Of a stretch of 64,000 nucleotides of DNA, positions 15,872 through 23,713 are shown in pieces. Origin of the DNA: Candidatus Rikenella faecigallinarum. Its GTDB lineage: Bacteria > Bacteroidota > Bacteroidia > Bacteroidales > Rikenellaceae. How positions within the stretch are numbered: the first letter of the stretch is position 1; every line of letters starts with the position of its first letter. The notes beneath the pieces are model-generated. The model saw nothing but the letters and a program-made list of their open reading frames with translations, did no database searches and was not told where the DNA came from. The stretch lies in contig DXHL01000026.1 in NCBI GenBank assembly GCA_019113395.1, positions 1 to 64,000 of the forward strand, in the 5' to 3' direction. Both the position numbers and the translations under genes were made by a program.

Positions 15872-16687
15872 CTAATTTTCTTTGCAATCGGGCGTTGTGT
15901 CGGTCGTTTTGGCGAGTGATTTCCGGATGCGGAGGACGGCGTAGAGAACACCGATGCAGAGGATAAGAAGAGCAAAGATATAGGCTGTGGTCCAGAGGGT
16001 TCCCTCTCCGAGCAGTTTGCGTTCGAGGGAGCCCGAGGTGCCGAATACCAGGTAGAGCAGCGAGGTGAGGCCGTTGTTGACGAAGTGTACGGCAATGGCA
16101 TCGTTGAGGGCTCCCGTGAGGTGGTAGATGGTGCCGAGAATCAGTCCGAGGCATCCGGCATAGATGATTTGTTGGGGGATGAGGTGGATGGCACCGAAGA
16201 TGACGGAGCCGAGCAGGATACCCCACAAGGGACCCAGTCGGGAGACGAGGTTTTTTTGGATGATTCCGCGGAAGAGGAACTCTTCGAGGATGGGGGCTGC
16301 AACGACGGCCGTCATCATGGGCCACAGTCCGCCCTGCATGTAGCTGTCGAGTTGGTCGATGTATTTTTCGGGGAGTTGTTCGAGCAGCGGGGTGAGGACG
16401 ATGCCGGTGGAGAGCATCAGCAGCAGCCCGAAGAGCACCAGTCGGGGATTGAATCTCCATTTTTTGGGGTGGAACGAGGGAAGTTCCACCTGCCATGTGT
16501 TGTGCAGCGATGCGGCGTAGGCGATGGTGGCGAGCAGGGAGACGACGTAGACGATGAAGTTGGCGAAGCTGGTGTCGGCGGTGTCGGGCAGCAGTCCGAT
16601 AATCAACCCCAGCAGCATGGAGCTGATGAAGAAGACGGCGATGATGCTCACGAGGGGGAACCAGAAGGGACGAGTCGGGGCAGGCAT
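15872..16687 (-). CDS. CPBP-family intramembrane metalloprotease
   Basis: A 271-residue polytopic membrane protein of the CPBP (Abi/Rce1-like) family. The diagnostic motif EEFLFRG (about 149-155) and the later FGAIHLI provide the Glu-Glu-x-x-x-Arg and His residues of the intramembrane active site; a third motif (HFVNNG, about 215-220) follows. About seven hydrophobic segments are visible. Substrates of bacterial CPBP proteases are mostly unknown; roles in bacteriocin immunity or protein maturation have been shown for some. It lies 28 nt after bioD and may be transcribed with the biotin genes without functional connection. Confidence 0.88.
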   Translation of the reverse strand: MPAPTRPFWFPLVSIIAVFFISSMLLGLIIGLLPDTADTSFANFIVYVVSLLATIAYAASLHNTWQVELPSFHPKKWRFNPRLVLFGLLLMLSTGIVLTPLLEQLPEKYIDQLDSYMQGGLWPMMTAVVAAPILEEFLFRGIIQKNLVSRLGPLWGILLGSVIFGAIHLIPQQIIYAGCLGLILGTIYHLTGALNDAIAVHFVNNGLTSLLYLVFGTSGSLERKLLGEGTLWTTAYIFALLILCIGVLYAVLRIRKSLAKTTDTTPDCKEN

Positions 16688-16715
16688 GGCAGCGGGCGGT
16701 TTGTGTGAGGGTGGG

Positions 16716-17393
16716 TTAGTCGGCTTTGGGGATGTCGATGATGCGGGCTTCGGGGAAATAGACCTTCAGGTAGTCGGCAATGTAGGCACGGGTGTCGGCC
16801 GCAATGAGCGGGTCGCCTTCGGGGTAGAGTTTCCACAGCACGGCGGCCAGCGGGATGTGGCGGGCACGGCAGGCTTCGAAGCTGAGCAGGGTATGGTTCA
16901 GACTGCCGAGTTTGGCCGAGGTGACAAAGAGCAGCGGCAGTTGTTGCTGGGCAATGTAGTCGGCCGTGAGGTATTCATGCGGTTCGTGGTCGGGGTCGAA
17001 GGGGCGCAGGGGAACATGGAGTCCGCCCGCCCCTTCGACCAGCACGATGTCGTATTGGCTTTGGAGTTTTTTGGTAGCGGCCGTGATGACGGTCGTATCC
17101 ACCTCGGTGCCGACCAGCTTGGCTGACAGGTGGGGTGAGGCGGGGAAGGGGTAGATAACGGGGCTGGTGGTGTGGTCCAGGTCTGCAGGTTGCAGCGGAA
17201 TCCCCATCAGCCGCCGATGCAGCTCGATATCTTCCGAACGGCCGGTGTTGCCCGTCTGGATGAATTTTTGGGTGATAACGCGTGCGCCGGCATCGCACAG
17301 CATGCGGGCCAGAATGCCCGTGGCATAGCTTTTCCCGGCATCGGTGTCGATGCCGCTTACGAAATAGGTTCCCGGAGCAAGTAACGAGGTCAT
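16716..17393 (-). CDS. bioD: Dethiobiotin synthetase (BioD)
   Basis: BioD closes the ureido ring of dethiobiotin from DAPA, CO2 and ATP. The 225-residue length is standard. The P-loop variant GIDTDAGKSYATG (about 14-26) and EGAGGLHVPL (about 117-126) are intact. It is the last biotin gene of a tightly packed minus-strand series bioF-bioG-bioC-bioD and overlaps bioC by 4 nt, consistent with translational coupling. Confidence 0.96.
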   Translation of the reverse strand: MTSLLAPGTYFVSGIDTDAGKSYATGILARMLCDAGARVITQKFIQTGNTGRSEDIELHRRLMGIPLQPADLDHTTSPVIYPFPASPHLSAKLVGTEVDTTVITAATKKLQSQYDIVLVEGAGGLHVPLRPFDPDHEPHEYLTADYIAQQQLPLLFVTSAKLGSLNHTLLSFEACRARHIPLAAVLWKLYPEGDPLIAADTRAYIADYLKVYFPEARIIDIPKAD

Positions 17394-18181
17394 GATTTTT
17401 GGGCAATCAGAATAATCGGGTGAAAGGTAAGGGTTACGCCGCTTTCCGTCGGGTTGGTGGCGGATGTGTTGTGGAAGAGGGTGTTGTACTCCTGCTCAAA
17501 GGTTCGGAGGCGGCTGTGTGTCCAGCGTTCTGCGGCGACGGCGTTCACGCCGGTCAGCCGCAGGTGGCGCAGCACCTCAAGCGGTGAGGGGTAGAGCTGC
17601 CGTTCGTGCCACTCTTGAGTGGCACGAACGGTGAGTTTCGCAGCTTGACAACCCTCGAGCAGCGAAACGACCGTAGGATATTCAAGTCCGTAGCCCGTAG
17701 TGGCAGTGATTTCGTGGAAGTTGTCGGGGCCGAAGGTGCTGATGGCAAGCAGACCATGTGGCTCCAGCCCCCGTGCCGCACGGGTGATGAATGCAGGCAG
17801 GTCGTCGAACCATTGGAGGGTCGAGGCGCTGGCAATCAGCCCGTAATGGCTTTCGATAAAAGGGAAGGCCTCGCCGTCGCCCGCTTCAAAACGAACAGCA
17901 AGCCCGTGGGAGGTCGCCTTGGGCAGATAGTCCTGACTTTTAGCCACCAGGTCATTGAGGGTCCACTCCGTGTCGGGGAAGTGTTCGACGAGGTGTCGGG
18001 TGAGAAATCCTGTTCCGGCGCCGATTTCCACGCCCCGCCGCGGGGCTGCGGTTAACCACCCTCCGCCAACCAGCATTTCGGCCAGTCGGTCGGCTATGCT
18101 TCGCTGGACGGTGGCCAGCGAAGCATAGCTCTCCAGGCGGCGGGCAAAACGCTGTTGCAGCAAATGTTTATCGTGCTTCAT
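17390..18181 (-). CDS. bioC: Malonyl-ACP O-methyltransferase (BioC)
   Basis: BioC methylates malonyl-ACP with SAM so that the fatty-acid machinery can build pimeloyl-ACP methyl ester. The 263-residue protein has the SAM-binding motif I GVEIGAGTGFLT (about 49-60) and the later LNDL and ASTLQWF segments of BioC-type methyltransferases. The overlap with bioG (14 nt) and bioD (4 nt) fits the pathway: BioC opens and BioG closes the pimeloyl disguise. Confidence 0.93.
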   Translation of the reverse strand: MKHDKHLLQQRFARRLESYASLATVQRSIADRLAEMLVGGGWLTAAPRRGVEIGAGTGFLTRHLVEHFPDTEWTLNDLVAKSQDYLPKATSHGLAVRFEAGDGEAFPFIESHYGLIASASTLQWFDDLPAFITRAARGLEPHGLLAISTFGPDNFHEITATTGYGLEYPTVVSLLEGCQAAKLTVRATQEWHERQLYPSPLEVLRHLRLTGVNAVAAERWTHSRLRTFEQEYNTLFHNTSATNPTESGVTLTFHPIILIAQKS

Positions 18182-18884
18182 CGGCAGTGAGGCGGGTTAG
18201 CAGGTCAGTCTGGTAGAGCGGGTAGTGAGGCATCTCGGCATACGGGGTGAGAGGAACTCCGGCTTCACTCCAGTATCGTTTCATGTTTTTGGGCGGGAAT
18301 ATCGCATCCCGTTCGCCCACGACGGCTTCGGTCCAGAGAGGTGCAGTCGGGCTGCGGGAGAGGGTGGTCTCCCCGGCCATTCGTTGCAGGGCGAGCAACT
18401 CGTCGTAAATCTCCGTAAGGGGGCGGGTGGAGCGGTGGCGGTAGTATTCGCGCAGTATTTCGGGGGTCCCGCACATCCGTTCGAGGAACTTGACAATGCC
18501 CGTACCGGCAATGCTCCGCACGGTGACGGCAAAGGCACGCGTCGGAATCCCGTAACGGTCGTCAATGGGTTGCGGGGTGCCCCCGATGGCTACGGCGCGC
18601 TGCCAGGTGAGAGGGCTCTCCTCGAAAAGTTGTTCTGCCACCCATACGCCGAACGACCAGGCTGTCAGATAGCGTGCTTTGTAGGCAGCCAACACGGTTT
18701 CCAACTTCTCTCTCTCGGCCGTATCGGGCAGGGTGCGGTAGTCGTAGAGGCATACGAAATCATATCCTTCGGGCAGGGTCATGTGGCGTACCAGTTCGTC
18801 GGAACCGGCCCACCCTGCGGCAAATACGATTATCCCCTGCGCCTTGTCAGCACTGGGCGAGCGTTTTATCCAAGTTGTCTGCAT
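18168..18884 (-). CDS. bioG: Pimeloyl-ACP methyl ester esterase (BioG, DUF452)
   Basis: BioG removes the methyl group from pimeloyl-ACP methyl ester, replacing BioH in many bacteria. The 238-residue protein starts at MQTTWIKRSPS; a longer reading of the frame runs through bioF and is not coding. FAAGWAGSDELV (about 22-33) is the DUF452 signature, AWSFGVWVAEQL carries the nucleophilic serine, and GERDAIFPPKNM and MPHYPLY supply the likely Asp and His of the triad. It overlaps bioF by 19 nt and bioC by 14 nt. Confidence 0.9.
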   Translation of the reverse strand: MQTTWIKRSPSADKAQGIIVFAAGWAGSDELVRHMTLPEGYDFVCLYDYRTLPDTAEREKLETVLAAYKARYLTAWSFGVWVAEQLFEESPLTWQRAVAIGGTPQPIDDRYGIPTRAFAVTVRSIAGTGIVKFLERMCGTPEILREYYRHRSTRPLTEIYDELLALQRMAGETTLSRSPTAPLWTEAVVGERDAIFPPKNMKRYWSEAGVPLTPYAEMPHYPLYQTDLLTRLTADEAR

Positions 18885-20050
18885 CGTGTGGCAAATTGTT
18901 CGATTTCCGAGACCTCGTGCGAGGCGCACAGCGAGACTCGCAGCCGCGCTTCGCCGCGGGGCACGGTGGGGTGACGGATAGCCGTGGTCCAGTATCCTGC
19001 TTCGCGCAACGCGTCGGCCATTTGCAGGGCCCGTTCGTTGCTGCCTGCGGGGATGGGGATGATTTGGGATTCGAAGGGAACAGCCGGTTGCAGGATGCGA
19101 TTGACCGTGGCAATCAGTTGCCGCAGCCGTTCCCGTCGCGGGGCGAAAGCGGGCAATCGTTCGATGATGAAACGGGTCCACTCCAACGAGATGTCAGGCA
19201 TGGCCGTGGAGAAGATAAGTGGACGCATCCGATTGACCAGCAGCTCTTTTGTGAGGTTTGAACAACATATGGCCGCCCCTACGGAAGCCAGTGCCTTGCC
19301 GAAGGTCACCACCAGGTAATCTGCCTGTAGCGGCAGTTCGGGATGCGCGGCATTGTATGCCGCCAGCAACCCTGCCCCTTCACGTTCCGGTGTGCCGTAG
19401 ATGCCGACGGCATGTGCCTCGTCTAAGTAGAACCGAAAACCGTACCGCTGTTGCAACTGCGCCAACTCTCCGAGCGGAGCAAAGTCGCCGTCCATGCTGA
19501 AAAGGCTCTCGGTAACGACGATAATACGGTCATAAGCCTTCGCGGCCGCTTTGCTCAGCAGTGAGGCGAGGTGGTTCATGTCGTTGTGGCGGAAGCGTTG
19601 CCACTCAACGCCGTCGCAGAGCCGCAGGCCGTCGATAAGGCTGGCGTGCACCAGCTTGTCGGCCAGAATCAGGTCGCCCTGTTGTGTCACTGCTGGCAGC
19701 ACGCCGCTGTTTACAGCAAACCCTGCACCCAGCACCAGCGCATTTTCCATGCCCGTCAGCCTTGCCACACACCGCTCGAGCGCCTCATAAGCGGGACTGT
19801 TGCCCGTCATCAGGCGCGACGAGGGATTGCCCAGCAGGAACCGTTTGGGGTCGGTCGAGGATAGAAACTCCCGTTGCAGGTCACAATCCGCGAGCCCGAG
19901 GTAGTCGTTTGAGGAGAGGTTGCAGTAGCTGCGCTCTTCGCCCGTTGGCGAGAGCGCAGCGAGCCGTCCGCCCTCCGTGCGCACGGTTCGCAGGCTGCGC
20001 AGGTTGCCCTGCGCAGCCAACTGACCCAGTATCTCCTCCTCACGCTCCAT
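18866..20050 (-). CDS. bioF: 8-amino-7-oxononanoate synthase (BioF)
   Basis: BioF condenses pimeloyl-ACP with L-alanine (PLP-dependent) to KAPA. The 394 residues match the alpha-oxoamine synthase family: SSNDYLGLA (about 47-55), the FYLDEAHAVGIYG motif with the PLP-stacking/hydrogen-bonding Asp and His, and VVTFGKALASVG with the Schiff-base lysine. It begins 2 nt after the DUF2007 gene ends. No bioA or bioB is in the window, so those steps must be encoded elsewhere or the pathway relies on other genes. Confidence 0.95.
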   Translation of the reverse strand: MEREEEILGQLAAQGNLRSLRTVRTEGGRLAALSPTGEERSYCNLSSNDYLGLADCDLQREFLSSTDPKRFLLGNPSSRLMTGNSPAYEALERCVARLTGMENALVLGAGFAVNSGVLPAVTQQGDLILADKLVHASLIDGLRLCDGVEWQRFRHNDMNHLASLLSKAAAKAYDRIIVVTESLFSMDGDFAPLGELAQLQQRYGFRFYLDEAHAVGIYGTPEREGAGLLAAYNAAHPELPLQADYLVVTFGKALASVGAAICCSNLTKELLVNRMRPLIFSTAMPDISLEWTRFIIERLPAFAPRRERLRQLIATVNRILQPAVPFESQIIPIPAGSNERALQMADALREAGYWTTAIRHPTVPRGEARLRVSLCASHEVSEIEQFATRCRQLG

Positions 20051-20052
20051 CG

Positions 20053-20298
20053 TTATTCATCCTCCTCCGGCAGCGATGCCCCGGGCACAATCCGAACGGC
20101 CTCCTGAGCATCCTTTTCCGATACCAGCAGGCTTACCTGTCCTTGAATGTAGGGGAGCGTAGTGGCTCCAATGGCACCGTTTACACAGCATTCAATGCCG
20201 TGGTTACGCAGCAGGTCGGCATCGAGATAGACGGTGTCCTGGGTGGTGTAGCGTTTAATCACCACCAGTCGGCTTTGGTCTGTGTTGTGTGTAGTCAT
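20053..20298 (-). CDS. DUF2007-type small protein
   Basis: An 81-residue protein resembling the DUF2007 (putative signal-transducing) family: VVIKRYTTQDTVYLDADLLRNHGIECCVNG (about 11-40), then QVSLLVSEKDAQEAVRIV, the usual pattern of a short alpha/beta domain with an acidic C-terminus. Function unknown; in Bacteroidales it is often an isolated small gene. Its start overlaps the comB stop by 4 nt (ATGA type) and it ends 2 nt before bioF, so it is embedded in the same transcript. Confidence 0.75.
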   Translation of the reverse strand: MTTHNTDQSRLVVIKRYTTQDTVYLDADLLRNHGIECCVNGAIGATTLPYIQGQVSLLVSEKDAQEAVRIVPGASLPEEDE

Positions 20299-21035
20299 AG
20301 TCGAATTCCTCCTTCAGGGGTTAAACGGGGTACGACGGTTGTTACGTTCCGTTGCAGGCACCACGCAATATCCTCGGCCCAGCGCATTTTGATGCTGTGG
20401 TAGTGCAGACAGTGGTCCAGCGCCCCCATAAGGTCGTTTTCGTAGCGGCTGTAGACATCGGCGCACCACCAGGCCATGTCGCTGAGCGTTCCTGCATAAT
20501 GGGTCTCCAAAAATCGGGCCATCATGCCGGCACACAGCGCATCTTCAATCGTAAAACGGTCGTGCCGCCCCGAGCAGACGAGAGCCACATCACCTCCCGG
20601 TTCGCCGAGCCGCCGAGCAACGGCATCGGCATTGAGCAGGGCGGCAATGTAGATGCCGTCGGCGGCTCCTCGGGCGCAATTGACGGCCCGCGTGCCGTTG
20701 GTGGTGCTCATGACGATGGTCGCATCCCGCACTACGTCAGGAGCATAGCGCAATGGTGAGTTGTCGAGGTCAAACCCTTCGATAATCACCGTGTTTCGTT
20801 CCCCGCCCAGCAGCACGGGGCCTGCATCATTCGTTTGACGGTGCTCCTCGACGATTTGGTCGCGCAGTTGGAAACTCTCTTCGATGCCCGTCATGGGGAT
20901 GATTTCACGTGCTCCGTTCGAGAGTGCCGTGACAATCACCGAAGTGGCGCGGAAAACGTCAATCACTGCCACGTTCCGTCCGCTGACCCGTTCGGGGGTC
21001 ACCTCTCCGGCAGCGCCAATGATATCGATATGCAT
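20295..21035 (-). CDS. 2-phosphosulfolactate phosphatase family protein (ComB)
   Basis: A 246-residue member of the ComB family, named for the Mg-dependent phosphatase of coenzyme M biosynthesis. Visible signatures: VIDVFRATSVIVTAL (about 25-39), LGGERNTVIIEGFDLDNSP and STTNGTRAV. Coenzyme M is not expected here, so the substrate in Bacteroidota is unclear; sulfolactate metabolism or an unrelated phosphoester are options. The start MHIDIIGAAGEV at 21035 was chosen over a site 33 bp upstream because it matches the family N-terminus. It leads directly into the DUF2007-bioFGCD series. Confidence 0.85.
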   Translation of the reverse strand: MHIDIIGAAGEVTPERVSGRNVAVIDVFRATSVIVTALSNGAREIIPMTGIEESFQLRDQIVEEHRQTNDAGPVLLGGERNTVIIEGFDLDNSPLRYAPDVVRDATIVMSTTNGTRAVNCARGAADGIYIAALLNADAVARRLGEPGGDVALVCSGRHDRFTIEDALCAGMMARFLETHYAGTLSDMAWWCADVYSRYENDLMGALDHCLHYHSIKMRWAEDIAWCLQRNVTTVVPRLTPEGGIRL

Positions 21036-21089
21036 AGTACAGACAGAAATTAATTCCCGGAGCCCCATGTGTACCCCGAGAGGCTGGCA

Positions 21090-22088
21090 TTAGAATGTAG
21101 TTTCAGGTTGCTGCGAGAGGGTGGCGACCATCACGGCCTTAATCGTGTGCATACGGTTTTCAGCCTCGTCGAACACAATCGAGGCCGGCGATTCGAACAC
21201 CTCGTCGGTGACCTCCATTTCGCGCAGTCCGTATTGTTCGAAGATGGCCTGTCCCACTTCGGTCTCGAGGTCGTGGAAGGCGGGCAGGCAGTGCATGAAG
21301 CGACAGTCGGGATTCCCCGTCAGTTCCATCATCTGGCGGTTCACCTGATAGGGCTTGAGCAGTCGAATGCGCTCGTTCCACACCTCGGCCGGTTCACCCA
21401 TCGAGACCCATACGTCGGTGTAGATGAAGTCCGCCCCGCGTACCGCTGCGGCCACATCGTCCGTAATGGTGATGCGTGCACCTTCATCGCGGCGCAGGCT
21501 CTCAACCAGAGCGGCATCGGGATGGTAGGCCGTCGGCGCTGCCGCCGCATACTCCATCCCCATCTTGGCGCATCCGACCATCAGCGAGAGAGCCACGTTG
21601 TTGTCGGCCGTACCGGCAAAGCAGACCTTGATTTGGTCGAGCGGTTTGTCGCAGTGTTCGCGGATGGTGAGCAGGTCGGCCAGAAACTGCGTGGGGTGCG
21701 ATTCGTTGGTGAGTCCGTTCCACACCGGCACCCCCGAATATTGGGCCAGCGTTTCGACAATCTCCTGTCCGTAGCCGCGGTATTCGATGCCGTCGTACAT
21801 ACGCCCCAACACCCGTGCCGTGTCCTTAATCGACTCTTTTTTCCCCATTTGGGAGCCGCTGGCCCCGATGTAGGTGACGCGTGCCCCCTGGTCGTGTGCC
21901 CCCACCTCGAACGAACAACGGGTGCGGGTCGAGTCTTTGGCAAAGAGCAACACAATATTTTTACCGGTCAGGCAGGGTTTTTCGGTTCCGGCCTTTTTTT
22001 CGGCCTTGAGGCGGGCAGCCAGACGGATAAGCCCTTCGATTTCTTCGCGTTTGAGCGAGCGGATGTCGAGAAAACTTCTCTGGTACAT
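21090..22088 (-). CDS. argF: Ornithine carbamoyltransferase
   Basis: A 332-residue cytoplasmic carbamoyltransferase. STRTR (about 53-57) binds carbamoyl phosphate, HPTQ (about 131-134) follows, and the ornithine-binding segments DVWVSMGE and MHCLPAFHD (with the catalytic Cys) are those of true ornithine transcarbamylase rather than the N-succinyl/N-acetylornithine enzymes common in other Bacteroidales. It makes citrulline from ornithine, either in arginine synthesis or in a catabolic direction; no other arg or arc gene is nearby to decide. It lies 54 nt upstream of comB. Confidence 0.93.
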   Translation of the reverse strand: MYQRSFLDIRSLKREEIEGLIRLAARLKAEKKAGTEKPCLTGKNIVLLFAKDSTRTRCSFEVGAHDQGARVTYIGASGSQMGKKESIKDTARVLGRMYDGIEYRGYGQEIVETLAQYSGVPVWNGLTNESHPTQFLADLLTIREHCDKPLDQIKVCFAGTADNNVALSLMVGCAKMGMEYAAAAPTAYHPDAALVESLRRDEGARITITDDVAAAVRGADFIYTDVWVSMGEPAEVWNERIRLLKPYQVNRQMMELTGNPDCRFMHCLPAFHDLETEVGQAIFEQYGLREMEVTDEVFESPASIVFDEAENRMHTIKAVMVATLSQQPETTF

Positions 22089-22150
22089 ATTCTCAGCGTT
22101 CTATGATGGTTAGCATGTGCACCGTCCCGGCTGTGCGGGCGTGGATTTGC

Positions 22151-22198
22151 AAAAATAAGAATTTCGGTATTAGCCGCCGAGCGGCCATACCGAAATTC
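22151..22198 (-). terminator. Terminator of the MltD-like gene
   Basis: GAATTTCGGTAT (22159-22170) pairs with ATACCGAAATTC (22187-22198), with an inner GCCGC/GCGGC stem. On the minus strand it is followed by TTATTTTTG; a TTTTTT run on the other side allows bidirectional use. It separates the MltD-like gene from argF. Confidence 0.85.
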
Positions 22199-22311
22199 CG
22201 AAGTTTTTTGGGGAGACCGACGCGCGGGTAAATAAGATGGATGTACGGTGCAACTCCCGGATGGGAATGTGTCACAGTGTATTGTGAGCACAATGTTCCG
22301 AGAGACTGTCG

Positions 22312-23649
22312 CTACTTCCGATAAATCACCAGCGTCTGCCCCGGTCGCAAGGCCCGTTCGTTTTTGATGTTGTTCCAGGTCATGAGTTGTTTGACCGTCA
22401 CGTGGTAACGTGCTGCAATCCGCCCCAGAATATCCCCGCTCTTGATTTTGTAGGTGATTTTGGTCCCTTTGGACGAGGTGGCGTTGCGCGACGAACTGGC
22501 CGTCAGTTGTTCCTGCGACAGGTTGCTGATGTTGAGGTATTTGGCCAGATAGAGGCTGTCTTTGCCGAAGATTTCCGGTTGCTCGCGGATGTACGAGGTG
22601 GTGTACTCCTGCGGCAGGGTCAGCACGTAGGTCTGCGTCTTGGCCGGAATCACATCCACCGTATACTGCGGATTGAGCCCTCGCAATACCTCAATCGGAA
22701 TGTTCAGCGTCGAGGCCACCTGTTCGAGGTGCATTAACCGATTGACATGCACCGTGTCGGTTGCCAGCGGGTGCCACGGAATGGTGGGGTTCAGGTTGTG
22801 AGCCTTGTAGTAGGTGTAGGCGTAGCTGGCGGCGATAAAGGCCGGAATGTATCCGCGTGTCTCGCGCGGCAGGTATTCATAGATGTCCCAGTAGGTCTTG
22901 GCCTCTTCGCCGCGGTGCGAGGTGCGGTAGCGTTCGAGGGCCTTGTTTACGTTTCCCGCGCCGCAGTTGTACGAGGCGATGACCAGCGTCCAGTCGCCGT
23001 AGATTTTGTACATGTCCTTGAGGTACTTGCAGGCGGCTTCGGTCGATTTGACGGGGTCGCAGCGTTCGTCCACGAAGGAGTTGATTTCGAGACCGTAGTA
23101 TTTCCCGGTACGGAGCATGAACTGCCAGAGCCCTACGGCCGAGGCGTGCGATTCGGCACGCGGAATAAGGGCTGATTCAATGACGGGCAGCATTTTGAGC
23201 TCCATGGGGAGTTTGTAGCGGTAGAGCGCCTCTTCGAAAATCGGGAAGTAGTACTGCGCCAGTCCCAGCACCCGTTCCATGACCCCTCCCTTTTTGGTGT
23301 AGAGGAGGATGTACTTTTTGACGATTTCGTTGTAGGGGAGTTGCACCTCGGTGGCCATCATTTTGAGCCGTTCGGCATAGACGGCGTCGGGCAGGGCGCC
23401 GCTCATGTCTACCTGGTCGAGGTCCACGTCGATAAATTCATTGACAAAGGTGTCGTAAGAGTCCACCACGTTTTGGCGGGTGTAGTTGGCCAGCAGGGAG
23501 TCGTAGGTGCTGGCCGAGGGTACGTTGAGAGCCAGCATGCCGAAAGCGCGCGTATCGCCCGTTTGGGCGTGCGCGCCGACCGTTCCGAGGAGCAGGAAGA
23601 GTGCTCCGAGCGATAGTTGTCGGACGGTGGTCTTGAGGGTGTTCTGCAT
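22312..23649 (-). CDS. Lytic transglycosylase with LysM domain (MltD-like)
   Basis: A 445-residue exported murein lytic transglycosylase. Signal peptide to about residue 28 (GAHA), then an SLT catalytic domain (about 150-290) with the catalytic Glu in LPVIESALIPRA, GLWQFMLRTGKYYGL, and ASYNCGAGNVNKAL. The C-terminus (about 398-444) is a single LysM peptidoglycan-binding domain (TYKIKSGDILGRIAARYHVTV). It cleaves glycan strands to 1,6-anhydro-MurNAc in the periplasm. Upstream lies the DUF5683-parB-parA run on the same strand, 64 nt away. Confidence 0.92.
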   Translation of the reverse strand: MQNTLKTTVRQLSLGALFLLLGTVGAHAQTGDTRAFGMLALNVPSASTYDSLLANYTRQNVVDSYDTFVNEFIDVDLDQVDMSGALPDAVYAERLKMMATEVQLPYNEIVKKYILLYTKKGGVMERVLGLAQYYFPIFEEALYRYKLPMELKMLPVIESALIPRAESHASAVGLWQFMLRTGKYYGLEINSFVDERCDPVKSTEAACKYLKDMYKIYGDWTLVIASYNCGAGNVNKALERYRTSHRGEEAKTYWDIYEYLPRETRGYIPAFIAASYAYTYYKAHNLNPTIPWHPLATDTVHVNRLMHLEQVASTLNIPIEVLRGLNPQYTVDVIPAKTQTYVLTLPQEYTTSYIREQPEIFGKDSLYLAKYLNISNLSQEQLTASSSRNATSSKGTKITYKIKSGDILGRIAARYHVTVKQLMTWNNIKNERALRPGQTLVIYRK

Positions 23650-23713
23650 GGTATGTTGTTTTGCTGAAATGTTTTGGTCGTATTTTGGTTGGACGCGTTG
23701 AGTGTCAAAAAGT

